Shown: positions 1 to 11,426, numbered from the stretch's first letter. The stretch: DNA of 64,000 nt from Xiphophorus maculatus (GCF_002775205.1 NC_036447.1:24038501-24102500), one strand, 5' to 3'. The notes: generated from the letters alone by a model not told the origin. Numbers and translations are program-made.

Positions 1-316
1 CTCACTTGTATATTTGAACGCATTTCCATTGATTTAAGTGGAACAGAAGATAAGTTTTATTGACAAGATCGATTTAAATCTTTTATTCTGGTGTCAAAAA
101 TGTGGATCTGCTGACAGGTGCAGCTTCAGACACAAGCTGATGCTCTGCTGCCATCTGTTGGTCAGGATGGACCAACGCATTTCCGGGCTGAGGCTGTCCA
201 GTTAACTTCATGAATCTCGTATGATTGAACGATCCAGTTTGAACCACTGATATAAATTAAGATATTAAAATGCTACAATTCGACAGATAATACAAGCGGG
301 GAATAACACAGGAATA

Positions 317-395
<79 letters not shown>

Positions 396-1151
396 GAGTA
401 ATTTCAATGTCTAAAGCATTTTTTCATTCGTTTACATATTGTGAACTGAATGTAATAAATAATTGCATCATGTTTAGACTGATTAGCCTGAATATATATT
501 TGGATAAATGTTGCTGCATGTAATAATATTATTACAACTGTAATAAATACATTAAGTAAATAGTACATTTAGGTCCTCAACCCAAATTCGAAGTTTGTTA
601 AAATACACACAGCTATTTCTTTTTTTTTTAATTGTTTAAACTCTGAAAAAAATCACATGGTTTGTCAAAAAGAAAACGTTTGATAAGTAAACCTACACAT
701 CAAATCACCTTCTTTAGAGCAGCGTTAGCGCCACCTGCTGACTATGATTGGCAGATAAAATCATTTGATGATTTTCAACACACTACTATGAAGCAATTAA
801 GTTAAATACATATTGAAGTACTTGGTACCTACATATACCTTTTTCTTATGTTGAAAAAATCAATTTTTTTGTGATTTGTATTTAATATAAATTTTAAATG
901 GCTTTAAATTTATGTGTTTATTTAGCGCACATAACTTAAGTTTTATTTATATTAATACTTCGATTTTAATGACGTATTCGCTGAATTGTGGTACATGTGG
1001 GCCACCATATCCTACAGATACGCGTGAGCGATAATTAGCTAGTCTTAATTGGACTCACCTGCGGCGGTGCTGCCAGCTATAACCTCTGGCCTCCAAAGGT
1101 TGAAGTTCGTAGACCGACCGAGGTCCAACACCGCTGGACGCAGCCGCCGAC
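1..1151. other. upstream flank of the importin-alpha gene
   Basis: No gene is seen here. The stretch is AT-rich and holds a long (TA)n tract at about 320-392. Two CTCF-like words lie at 148-161 and 728-741. The 5' UTR and promoter of the importin gene should lie in the last few hundred bases, but no TATA box or clear promoter motif could be assigned. Confidence 0.5.
320..392. repeat. (TA)n microsatellite
   Basis: About 36 uninterrupted TA units, seen directly. No gene function is implied. It is likely length-polymorphic. Confidence 0.97.
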
Positions 1152-4100
1152 ATGTCCACCGAGAGCGTCGTGAACAAGCGAGTCTCCAAGTTTAAAAACA
1201 TGGGGAAAGATCTGGCAGTAAGTTATTAGTGGTTTCTCAAAGTGCTGGGTTTTGGGGCAACTTACATAAACAAACAAACCTGTAACCTGTTGTAGAAACT
1301 CCGAGAGAAACGGGTGTCTGAGTGCGTGGAGCTGCGCAAAGCTCAGAAGAACGAGAGTATCCTCAAGAGGAGGAACATTATACTGTCTTCTCTCCCCGAC
1401 GAGGAGGCCGTCTCACCTGAACACAATGACACGGTCAGCTGGCTGCACGGAGTCTTGAACTACAACTTGAACCAGTAGTAGGGTTTCTAACAGCGTTGTT
1501 TCTATAGCTGAGCTTCAGAATCGAGGATATAATCAGAGACGTCAACAGCGAGGATCGGGAGGCCCAGACCAGAGGATGTCAGGCAGCCAGGTGGGTGGAT
1601 TGGGTTCCCACTCATTGGCCAAACATAAACATGGTGACAGGTAAAATGATCGCCGCACCTGCTGGTCGAAGGGACATCTTAAGCTGAAAGTTTGCATTTG
1701 TCTCTTATAGTTGTGTTAAAGCAGAAAGACTGGGCAGATGTAATATATTGAGGCGGCTAGATTATTTTTTTTAAAGTGCAGTTATGATACGATTATTCCT
1801 GTGACTATAGGCTGCGTGTGTTATCCTTGTTACCTCCCCATCCTTACAGTATCAGGATTTGAGTTTGTAGCACATGGCCAAATCATCTTTGATGCATGGC
1901 ACTTGAAATATAATGGCCTACCAAGTATAAAGTCCAAGCAGTTCTGTGCTTAAGATTGCATGCATGGTTCTCTAGTCTGTGGTTAAATAATGTAATTGTG
2001 AAGATTTGAACTCGATGGGTCTTCAAATTCAGACCGTGAGAGCTGCAGATTATAGATGTGTTCCTGGTCCAATGCACTGGAGTCAAATATCTGACTTGCC
2101 TCTTCAGTATGTGGTCTAGTGCTCTAAAATCCTCTTGGCATTATTTGCTTTTTTTGTGCTCAAGCATAGACTCATAAAAGTTGCAGGACACTGACCCTTG
2201 AGGCCTGAATTTGAAGGACCCCTGCTCTAGTTTATTTGTTGCATGTCAGAGCTGTAAGACGAACATCTCAACAATTGTGAACCAAAGATCACACGGGCAG
2301 CTAAAGCTTTCAACTTGCTTTGAAAGAGAACTGTGGTTCTGGCAGGTGTTGGACGCACACTGCATCTAAATTTGTCTGGAATTGGATAACTACGGATCAT
2401 AAAGAGTGCCTGTGCTGATGACTTGCTATTGATGGTGCCAACGATTAGACCAGGAGTGCCCACCCCTGGATTAGACCATGAAGAAATGGAAAGTGGTGTG
2501 GTCTGCTGAATCACATTTTCAACATGTGGTTGGCATGATGTACGAGTCACTTTCCTTTGCAGACACATGGATCCATGATAGACTCTGGGGAAGTCAATGT
2601 GTTGCGCTATTCTGCTGTTAAACTTTGGGTCTTAAAGCCACGTGACTGTTGCATGTATCCCATGCTTGAGCAGTATTGATCATATACACCAAACTACCCC
2701 TGGCTTCAATCTGAAAATCGTTGGACTAAGTAGTCAAACTTCATACAGTTAAAAGAACTTTGTTTGCTCTTCCCTCAGGAAGCTGCTCTCTAAGGGCTGT
2801 GATCCTCCGTTCAAGGAGATCGTTGACGCTGGTTTGCTGTCACGGTTTGTGTCCTTCTTGTCTATGGATGACGAGCCGACTCTGCAATTCGAATCAGCGT
2901 GGGCTCTCACCAACATCGCCTCTGGAAATTCTTGGCATACCCAGCAGGTGTCTACGCCAGCACATGAGGCAACACAAGACTAATAAGATGCTAACCACTG
3001 GTTATGATGGGCCTATGAAACGGTTTCAAAAAATGTTGTTCTGCAGGTGGTGCAACAAGGTGCTGTACCAGCTTTCATCAACTTGCTGGCCTCACCAATG
3101 TTGCACATCAGCGAGCAGGCTGTGTGGGCTTTAGGAAACATTGCAGGTCAGAATCTTTTGCCTTACTTCATTGACTCCTGAAGGAATTCAGAAAACATGT
3201 CCAACTATTTTTACTTTGACATTTTACAGGTGATGGTCCAGCTTATCGTGACATCCTCATTGGGTGCAATGTCATCCCTGCCTTGCTGGCTCGCATTTCC
3301 CCAGACACACCAGTGAGCCACTCTTAAGCAGGATGGTTACAGGAACTTTTTTGTTGTTTAACCTGCTTGGACTTGTGGCGTAAATCACAATTGATTACAT
3401 AGGTTTGTAATACTAGGTGAGAGAACCCTAAAGGTCTAAACTCTCCATATCTGCAGGTTGGCTACTTGCGGAACCTAACTTGGACCTTGTCCAACTTGTG
3501 CCGAAACAAGAAGCCATGTCCCCCTTCGTTTGCAGTTCAGCAGGTGTGTTTAAAAACCAGTCTGGATTGGAATTGTGAAGTCTCTCTACATGGGGAATTA
3601 ACAACCTGCATTTTCTGCAGATGCTTCCTCCTCTGGTCCGGTTGCTTCATCTCAGTGACAAGAACATCTTGTCTGATGCATGCTGGGCAATCTCTTACCT
3701 CACAGATGGCAGTAATGATCGCATTGATCTAGTTGTGAAGACTGGCATTGTCCCACGGTTGGTGGAGCTCATGAACAACAAGGAGCTCTTTATTGTGGTA
3801 AACTGAAACTTTTTTTTTTTATACAAATGTTTGTACTTGCAAGACATAATTCTGCTTTAACCCCAGACTCTTAACTTTGGAAATGTGCTCGACTGCAATC
3901 TGTGGTATTCGATTGACTTGTAGACTCCAGCTCTGCGCTCCATCGGGAACATAGTGAGTGGCTCTGACCTGCATACCCAGATGGCAATTGATGCTGGCGT
4001 TCTCAATGTTCTACCAAAGTTGTTGAGGCTCCCAAAACCTACAGTGCAGAAAGAGGCAGCGTGGGCTCTGTCAAACATCGCTGCAGGACCTTGCCAGCAA

Positions 4101-5096
4101 ATCCAGCAGCTCATCACGTGCGGATTGCTTCTGCCTCTCGTAGAAGTGCTCAGAAATGCAAGTCAACACAACTATTGCTGTAATGGTCATAAATATTAAT
4201 TTTCAGATTTTTTACACTTAAAATAGCAACTGGAAAAAACTTTAGTTTTATACTTCCAGATCTTAAAGATTTGTTTTTGTGTAGCAATGCTGGCAAATTA
4301 CTGATACTTGGTAAACAATGGCAGGTCGTGAACAGTACCTCATATTTTTAAGCAGAACTCCATAATAAAGCTGTGTAGAATTGAACCATTGTTTAAATCG
4401 ACTAGCGTTTCAAAGACATTGTTTATCCCAACCCTTTTACTAAACAGTACTGCTTACAAATGAGTGACTGCTTCTGTAATTTCTCTAAAATTGAACTGAA
4501 GGGAGACTTCAAGACTCAGAAGGAAGCAGTTTGGGCAGTGACAAACTTCACCAATGGGGGCACTGTAGAGCAGGTGGTGAGTCTGGTGCAAAGTGGAGCT
4601 CTGGAAGCAATAATCAACCTGCTGCAGGTCAAGGATGCCAAATTCATCCTGATTATACTGGAAGCAGTCAACAACATGTTCATCGTAAGTAGAAACGCCT
4701 ACATTACAGAAGTAACTTTTATTTATATATTTTTAAAATTTCTTTTACTGGAAACAAATCTTATCTTCCTAATTGTACTGTAACTTCAGGCTGCAGAGAA
4801 ACTTGGAGAAACCGAAAAGCTTAGTCTGTTAATTGAAGAGCTGGGAGGACTGGAACAGATCGAGATGCTGCAGAACCATGAAAATGAGATGGTGTACCAA
4901 ACTGCACATGACCTCATTGAGAAGTACTTCAATGATGTAAGTCTCTGCACATTAAACTGGGAAATTCTGCTAGTCTTTAATGATTAAAAAATATATTTTT
5001 GTGTTTTAGGGCGACATTGAGGAAGTCCAGGTTGATACAACCCAGACTGAATTTGAGTTTAAGCCTCCTGATGTCCAGAAAACCTTTGAATTTTAA
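1152..5096 (+). CDS. kpna7: importin subunit alpha (karyopherin alpha, KPNA2/KPNA7 group)
   Basis: Nuclear import adaptor: it binds classical NLS cargo through armadillo repeats and importin beta through an N-terminal IBB domain. Coding exons: 1152-1217, 1296-1433, 1508-1590, 2779-2947, 3047-3146, 3230-3312, 3457-3543, 3621-3797, 3924-4157, 4502-4684, 4790-4936, 5010-5096; 517 aa, phases agree throughout. The IBB lies at about residues 10-65 and keeps VELRKAQK and LKRRNI, but the usual Arg cluster is reduced to KLREKR. Six NLS-groove Trp helices are present: WALTN, WALGN, WTLSN, WAISY, WALSN, WAVTN. The C-terminal export-factor (CAS) binding repeat (EKLGETEKL) is intact. Words such as [11 protein letters not shown] and LSDACWA favour KPNA7, while the FEF tail resembles KPNA2; the symbol is therefore a best guess, though the family is certain. 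The intron after 4157 starts with GC. The start is the only ATG giving an IBB. Confidence 0.93.
2017..2224. mobile_element. palindromic MITE (TCAAACTCCAGTCCTCGAGG family), decayed copy
   Basis: The ends GGTCTTCAAATTCAGACCGTGAG and the reverse of CCTTGAGGCCTGAATTTGAAGGACCCC match, with changes, the cleaner copy at 52747-52969. Shared inner words include TAGATGTG on one arm and AAAAGTTGCAGGACA on the other. It is a non-autonomous DNA transposon with no coding capacity. Confidence 0.6.
2290..2720 (+). mobile_element. Tc1/mariner-like transposase relic
   Basis: A plus-strand frame from 2481 reads [15 protein letters not shown], close to the (W/F)SDES-F motif around the second catalytic Asp of Tc1-type DDE transposases. 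The Asp itself is replaced by Ala. The frame is broken on both sides and the ends were not located. The superfamily is an inference from this one motif. Confidence 0.4.
4158..4159 (+). promoter_or_regulatory. non-canonical GC splice donor (GC-AG intron)
   Basis: The exon ending LVEVLRN stops at 4157 and is followed by GCAAGT. The next exon, starting [11 protein letters not shown], begins at 4502 after AAG. No GT donor nearby keeps the frame, and reading on gives a stop. GC donors followed by AAGT are the standard minor class spliced by the major spliceosome. Confidence 0.85.
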
Positions 5097-5119
5097 GTTT
5101 AAACTTTTTGCTAATCATA

Positions 5120-5125
5120 AATAAA
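5120..5125 (+). terminator. polyadenylation signal of the importin-alpha gene
   Basis: AATAAA lies 24 bases after the stop codon, which implies a very short 3' UTR. Longer isoforms cannot be excluded. Confidence 0.6.
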
Positions 5126-6077
5126 CTTGTGTACAATATGGATGGTGGTTCTGATTCTGTAAATGCCCCCAAGCATGACCTGCTACGACTAGACTACTTA
5201 AACATGGGTGTGAATTGTATCGGCTACAGTAAATGTACTGTGAACTAAAGTGGTTCAGGAAAACCAGGGTACAGCTGCAGCTTAAAACTGAAATGCATTT
5301 CAATAGAGAAACTGGCAAAATGAGAAGTTTTCTGATCATGGTTTTGTTAGTCTGGACCATTTTCTGTAATGATGCAAATGGTCATTGAATCTTTCATACT
5401 TTTGCTATTGTGGCCAGGTGCAAGACCTGCTAAAAATTAAATGCAAATTTCCATAAAGCTAATCGGCAGAGGTGCATTCAAATTGACTTGAAACTTGCAT
5501 GTTTTTCTTGAGAAATTTAGAATTTCATAACGTGTTACATGTAGAAATTTGTAGTCCACTTCCAAAAACTTGCTTTACTTAATGACTGGCTGTGCTCACG
5601 TTTTGTGTAGTCACTGGATGCTGAGACTTAGAAAAATGGCTAAAACACATAACTTCAAAAGCACACTTTTAAAATTGAGCACAAACGACACCCCTGCAAA
5701 GTAGAAGCAATCTGATTGGATTTTTTTTTTTTCCCCTTACTGCAAAAAATCTTGGAAAGAAAACAGTCTAAACTACAAACCAGAAGTTATACGGGCACAA
5801 AGTTCCACTGGATCACAAGCTGGGCCAGTTCAGTTGTCCAAGTAGTGCACTCAAAAGGTTAACCTTTATACAGATGTTTGTTCTGAATCTAGGAATGAGT
5901 AAATTACAGAGGATGTTCAAACTTTGTCTTTAACTGTAATCAACTCATTCTGCCACTAATTTCAAAACTGTAGGAATAAGTCATAGTGGATCTGTGTAAC
6001 AAACCTTTTATGCCTTCACTTGACAAATCCTTACAATTAGAACAATTTTAAAACATACTTCACTTTTTATAAACTAT
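5126..6077. other. intergenic spacer between convergent importin-alpha and xpa
   Basis: About 950 bases without a supportable gene. The short open frames on both strands lack codon structure or recognisable motifs. A poly(T) run sits near 5721. The two genes converge here. Confidence 0.5.
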
Positions 6078-6083
6078 TTTATT
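6078..6083 (-). terminator. probable xpa polyadenylation signal
   Basis: AATAAA on the minus strand (TTTATT on plus), about 580 bases beyond the xpa stop. It is the first good signal downstream, so the xpa 3' UTR probably spans about 6070-6664 and includes a SINE. Confidence 0.45.
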
Positions 6084-6244
6084 GCAAAAAATGATTACAA
6101 GGTTTTCTTTCCAACAAACTTGGACATTGTCCAATGTATGTGGACGTCACAAGGACTTGCTAATGAATCTTAAAATATACAACCAGATTTTTCATAGTGC
6201 ATTAAGTGGATGTAAAATGATGCATGATTTAACATTTAATGTGG

Positions 6245-6365
6245 TTTCTGAAGCACCACTTGGCTCGGTGGTTGAGGGCTGCAGCCTGCTGTAAGGAGCT
6301 GAAGCATGTTTGATTCCCAACCCACAGCAGTTTACTGCATGCAAGGTTCTCTGCCTGACAGTTTG
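6245..6365 (+). mobile_element. tRNA-derived SINE fragment
   Basis: TGGCTCGGTGGTTGAG resembles a Pol III A box. About 40 bases on, TGTTTGATTCCCAACCCA resembles the B box of tRNA-headed teleost SINEs, followed by CAGTTTACTGCATGCA as in those elements. The copy is decayed. It lies in the presumed xpa 3' UTR. Confidence 0.55.
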
Positions 6366-6664
6366 GTTAAAATTTTAGGGTTATGAATGCATTTTCAAGG
6401 CACTTCAGAGGTCAGTGACATTTTCTAAAACTACCAGCAAACCCACGCTGGAAGCTTCTAAATGTCTCAAGGCTTAAAAATACTGAATTTTCTGATGCAC
6501 ATGCAAGCTTTGTTTCAAAAACTTCTTCCAATTGATGTACATATCCAGCTTATACAAACTTGTCATATTTCCACTTAAGATCTCATTGAAAGAAGCTTCA
6601 CTGTTCCCTAAAGAAGCCCCATTTATCTTGGTCCATTTGAGTTTGCAACATTTTCTCTGTGCGT

Positions 6665-8862
6665 TTACATCTTCTCATAGGTGAGTTCATGTCCGCAGGT
6701 GGTGCAGGTTTTCTTGTAGAGGTCCTCCTCTGGGTCCACCACCTCCTCTGGTCCGTACTCGTGCTGGTGGGCGCTGGTGTTTTTGGTCCACGTGCTGCTC
6801 CTCACTGCCCTGCGCAGCTCTGACACACAAACACATTTAACATCAAGAGTCGGCTCTGCCGGCGAAGGACTTGTGCGTCAAACAGGAAACCAACCTCTGA
6901 CTTTCTTGTTAAAGCGCTTTTGTTTTTGGACCTCTTTGTTCTCCTCCCTCGTTTCTCGGGCCTCTTCCAGCGCCTCCTCTGAGCCCCAAACCTCCATACA
7001 TCTTTTTTCTACCTGAGGTACACAATTATTTCAGACATTTATCTCTACATTCCAACACATCTTTCATGTCCAAACATCCACAGTTGACTGTTTTTGACTC
7101 CTAAACATTGAATCCACAGGAGGGCATTTTCACAGCTGTGTGGCTTTCAGTTTTCTCATAATTATATACTGTAGTTTTAGACTCTTAGGCATGAAGGTAA
7201 AAGCTTCAAATTTGCAAAATGTCTGGGAGTGGTGTTAGCTAAATGTCTTAAATATACCAGTGTGATGACTAGAGTTGGAATTGCTGATCAAAACAGCCTC
7301 AGAAGATTTCAAGAAAGTTTGGCTGCTTGTAGGCAAAGCAGAATGACGGGAAGAACAATACAATACATGCATCTCACCTGCAGCAGAAGGTAAAGCTTCA
7401 TGTCTCCCCAGTGTGGGTTATGAGGGTTTTTCTTCAGTATGAACCGAAGAGGGGGCTCTCTCTTGTCGAGGTCGACGTCCTTCAGCAGGTAGCGCTGCTT
7501 GGCCTCAGTTCTGGAGATCAGCTTGTGCTTCTCCTCGTTGTCTCTGAAGAGAAGAAAGACTTCCAGTCATTTTGAAACCATCAACTCTTCAGAGCAGTTG
7601 GAGAGATTTTGAGGCACTTGGCTATCAGTTCAGTACACGGTTTCTGCATGCTCTCCCAACACCAAGTGTAAGACTTTTTAAAACCATTAGGAATTCAATT
7701 TAAGACTTGTATTTCCACAACTTTGTCCAGCCAACTGGCCATAAATTTGTATTTACCAATGGAAGACGCAAAAAAACCCAAAAAGCTAGCTAGCAGGGGT
7801 ATGTTAGCATTGAGTTAGCAGTAGCCTCAGTCTCGAGTCATAACGCAATGAAGATGTATGAGAGCAACTCAAACATTTGCCTGACAGAAAATTCCCTTGA
7901 AAAAAATTATACATACAATATATACAATAAAGTAGTCCTATCAAAGACAAAATATAAGACCTATCATGTATTGAAGGCTAAGTTACTTTATAAAATTTAA
8001 TTTAAGACATTTTAAGACTTTCATTTCAGACACAAGACTACAGATTTTTTTAAAGGATGCACGCTAAAATCTTTACAGATCAGATTTCAATTTAATTTAA
8101 TTATAAATCCAGATGTTTGAGAACATTAATGAAAAATATAGCATCACGAAGATCGAGGAACGCAGCAGGAAGATGTTGAGAAGTTTAAAAGCAGATTGAT
8201 TATAAAATAGTATCCCAAACTAAGCTTACTTCTTGTCCAATACATCACCTGGAAACGTAGAGTAAGGCACAATTGCAAACCTACACAGACATGGTCATTC
8301 AGCTGAACTGAGCATTAATCAAAGAAGCAGCCCAGAAGTTCATGGTAACTTTGTAGGAGCTGCAGAGATCATTAGGTTGAATACCTGCATTTGTCGCACA
8401 CAGACAAGTCGAAGCTGTTGCTGAGGAAAGAGTCCATGAAGGGTTTCTGACAGTCATCACACAGCAGATAGTCTGGTTCAATCACCGGAGCTGAGGACAG
8501 ACCCGCAAGAGATCGCGATGTCAGGGAAACGCGCTTGAACACACACTATACAGTCACAGTCTCCACTAAAACACACCTGGCTGATGCACCACCTTCTTAG
8601 CTTTCCGCTCTTCCTCGCCGCCCTCCTCCTCCTCGATAAAGAAACCTGCACCAGAGTCGATCGTCTTGGACACTTTGGCCGAGGTCGCCCCCTCCACGGC
8701 GGACAGCGGGCGGCTCGCAAGCCGCGCTTGGCGGAGCATCAACGCCCGCTGACGGTTTCTCTCTATCTTAGCCCGCATGGCGGCAGAAAGCTCCGGTTTG
8801 GGGCTCTGGTCTGGCGGGGGAGCGGCAGCATCAGCTCCCTCTGACTCGGACCGGTCCATCAT
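6665..8862 (-). CDS. xpa: DNA damage recognition/scaffold protein XPA
   Basis: Nucleotide excision repair scaffold that checks damage and joins RPA, ERCC1-XPF and TFIIH in the nucleus. Exons in coding order: 8577-8862, 8385-8490, 7378-7543, 6895-7012, 6665-6819; 276 aa against 273 in human. Visible parts: N-terminal basic [14 protein letters not shown] (RPA32-binding/NLS region, about residues 36-49); an acidic stretch preceded by GAGFF at the ERCC1-binding position; a zinc finger C-x2-C-x17-C-x2-C (CDDC...CDKC) in exon 2; the DNA-binding core with [17 protein letters not shown]; helix [12 protein letters not shown]; and C-terminal TFIIH-binding [13 protein letters not shown]. All four zinc Cys are kept. 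Two ATGs in tandem start the frame, and the first is taken. Human XPA has six exons; here the human exon 1 and 2 sequence is one exon. Confidence 0.97.
7665..8035. repeat. dispersed TTTAAGAC-type repeat in xpa intron 2
   Basis: TAAGACTTTTTAAAACC at the left and TTTAAGACATTTTAAGACTT at the right border a 370-base AT-rich segment with repeated TAAGAC words. This is a pattern common in teleost introns. Family assignment was not possible. Confidence 0.35.
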
Positions 8863-9059
8863 GGTCTCATAGAGAGGGCTCGGCTTTGTTTCAGCGCTGC
8901 ATCGGACTGTTGTTATGAAACTGACAGCTGAAGGCTTCCGTTGTTTTTTCCTCGTCGTTTTAGTAATTGGCGCAATGCTGCCACCTGTCGAACTGGAGTG
9001 AGAAGAGCCAAAAGGAGGGGAAACGAAACATTTCTTTTAATGGCGTTACTCACGACACA

Positions 9060-9610
9060 AACCAATGTATGTAAGTAAATGGCTGCATTTATTCAGCTAC
9101 ATTGACTTGAATAAGTTTTTTTAGGGGGGGGGGGGGGGGGGGGGATATCTTTTTACGAGTAGTTTTACTGAACTTGAGTAATATTTTTATTTGCTACTCT
9201 TATTTGAGTAAAATTTCTGGATACTCTACTCACTGAGTAACTTTCCTGAATGACGAAAAAAAAATTTCACAAAAAATTGCAGGAGATGCAGAAATGGGTG
9301 CAGTTTAAATTAAAGTGAAAGTTCTTGTTCGTTTGTCGCTGTTTTCTACGTGCTTAGCCTGATGTGCTATTTAGCACTGCAGTTTTTTTTTTTTTTATCA
9401 ATTACTGTATTAGTTTGAGTTTAGGTTTTTTTTGTAATTGTAGCTGTGTTATTTGTATACAATTTTTGATTTTTAAATTAAAATTTTTGTCAAATATTAT
9501 GTCACTTTTAAGTGCCTTGTTGCTGAAATGTGCTATACAAAAAACCCTGATTTATCTGTCCTTTTTGTGTAATGCTCTTTTACTCATACTTGAGTAAAAT
9601 ATGTTGAGGT
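9060..9610. repeat. ACTCAAGTA-rich dispersed repeat with a 21-base G run
   Basis: Repeated words ACTTGAGTAATAT, TTGAGTAAAATTTCTGG, ACTGAGTAAC and a final ACTTGAGTAAAATATG mark a family also seen at about 22310-22915. An uninterrupted G run lies at 9124-9144. Borders are approximate and there is no coding frame. Confidence 0.45.
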
Positions 9611-9667
9611 AGGGGACGTCTCTACCAGCTATGTACAACTAAAATTTTTGCCAATTCTGAGTCTCAG

Positions 9668-10194
9668 TCACGACAAAGTCTCTATGAACATCAATGTCTT
9701 GCCTTGTTTCTCGTTTGGCTTTAGGTCCAAACTTTCACCCGGCTGGTTGATTATAACTGAAACCACTGCATTGTTGCTCTTAGGGGTCGTTTTCTTCTTG
9801 GAAGGCAAACCTCTGACCTCTTCTGACCTGATCTCACTGCTAGTTTTCCATAAAAGCCCAATATAAAGTCTGACATCCAAATAACTCGCACAGTAGCACA
9901 GACTCTGTGTCCATGGGAAGACAAGGACGGCACATGTCCTTAGATGTCACTGAACAGGCATGTGGACAAAAAGGTGCACAGGTGAGCGCTCTGGCCGTCC
10001 TCAGAGGTCCAGTTAATCTGTCCCACCGCGCTGATTATGGCGGCAAGCCACATATAACTCTGTAAGGAGCTTGTGTCAAAGTAAAGCTCTGCACAAAACT
10101 GATAGATGACTCTGCAGATCTGACTGGAGACATGAGGAAGCTTAATTTGTGCCCCTGCATTATCTGTTGTAATAATTATGCTACCAATACAGTC
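9668..10194 (-). other. GC-richer island with unexplained minus-strand open frames
   Basis: The block is more GC-rich than its surroundings. One minus-strand frame (10194 down to a TAA at 9940) is open for 84 codons and contains ICRVIYQFCAELYFD and SYMWLAAIISAVGQINW, with a possible AG acceptor just above 10154. A second frame (9880-9668) gives 70 aa with KKKTTPKSN and GESLDLKPNEKQGK. No family was recognised. They could be terminal exons of an unannotated gene, a conserved element read by chance, or a decayed repeat. Confidence 0.2.
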
Positions 10195-11066
10195 TTAATG
10201 GTTTCACTGGTTCCAGCTGTGAATTTTAGACAATTTCACACAATAAACAAAATAAATAATTGTTGTCTCAGGTTTTTATTATTTTTTATTTATGACATCT
10301 TTTACAGATGTAAATAATACATACATTTTTACAGCAGGATTCAAGTAGTACATAATTAAGATCCTAAACTTTCAAACAAATGGTCCCTTAGTCCATTAAT
10401 GTGCTAAAAATGCAGATTTTGGGGATATTTTTAATGCACTTGTTCAATGTGTAGTTTCCAAAATCTAAACCAAATATAATAAAAGCAGGGAAAAAAACAA
10501 ATTATATTGCACATGCAAGCTACATGAGAACCTGATGTCATAGGTACAACTACATTTATTAAATTAAACTCATGTACCTCAGTTTACATATTAAACACAA
10601 CTTTACTAATATTGACCTAAAATCAAAAAATGCTTCTTTTTCAAAGTGTGAGAAAATATAAATAATGTTTGGGTAAAATATAAATATAAAATGTGTTATT
10701 GTTTATACCTTAAAAGAAAAATACAATTCTGGTGTTAATAGTGAAATATTCAATAATGACAAAGCAAGACAAATGCAAGCGCATACCAAAAGTCCTTCCC
10801 TTGTTCCAGCACGGAGAAATGAAAACCCAAGACGTACGTTACTGAAAAAGTTTCTGAGCACGGTCTCTTAAAAACATAAAGAACATTTTAACGTGGGTAA
10901 AATAAATCGGTTTGAGATGCTGCAAAAAATAAACAAAAAAAAGTAAATATCTGCTTTTAGAAACACTCTTATTTGGTCACTGACCAGAATTTCCTAGACT
11001 CAATTTGTTTTTTTTTTTTGGTTTTTTTTGGCCTATTACTTATCAAAAAAAAAGTTAGTGGAGAGG

Positions 11067-11426
11067 AGGCCTGTCACAATAATCAATATATCAATTAATC
11101 ACATGATAAGTTAAAACAAACTCAATAATTTCCAATTTCACGATTTATCGTTTTGAAGGATAATTTTGTTTCCTGAGACTGCATAACTCACGTCATTAGT
11201 AGTTTCTGTTGTTCTGTTGATTTATTGCGGATATTTAAAATGTCTTCCAGTTCCAGTGCGAAATGTTCATTAGAATTTCAAGTCAATTAAATTATTTGAG
11301 AATGTGTTCTTGGATTATTATCAATATATTACAAGCAAATTGTGTCAAAACAACAATATTATCGTTCATCGCGATAACTTCTGGGAAGATTAATCATCCA
11401 GAAACATTAGTTATTGTGACAGGCCT
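11067..11426. mobile_element. hAT-type MITE, AGGCCTGTCA family, copy 1
   Basis: Inverted ends AGGCCTGTCACAATAAT and ATTGTGACAGGCCTT enclose about 360 bases with no coding frame. Inner words TTAAAACAAACTCAAT and TATCGTTCATCGCGATAACTT recur in the copy at 43055-43486. The superfamily is inferred from the 8-base duplication of that other copy. Confidence 0.75.

Larger units (their letters stand above)
1591..2778 (+). other. importin-alpha intron 3 with two transposon relics
   Basis: A 1.2-kb intron, much longer than the others of this gene except the GC-AG intron. It contains a decayed palindromic MITE (about 2017-2224) followed by a Tc1/mariner-like relic (about 2290-2720). Confidence 0.6.

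Noticed and set aside
2227-2568. 113-codon open frame on minus in importin-alpha intron 3
   Set aside because: It lies over a Tc1-like relic whose recognisable motif is on the opposite strand.
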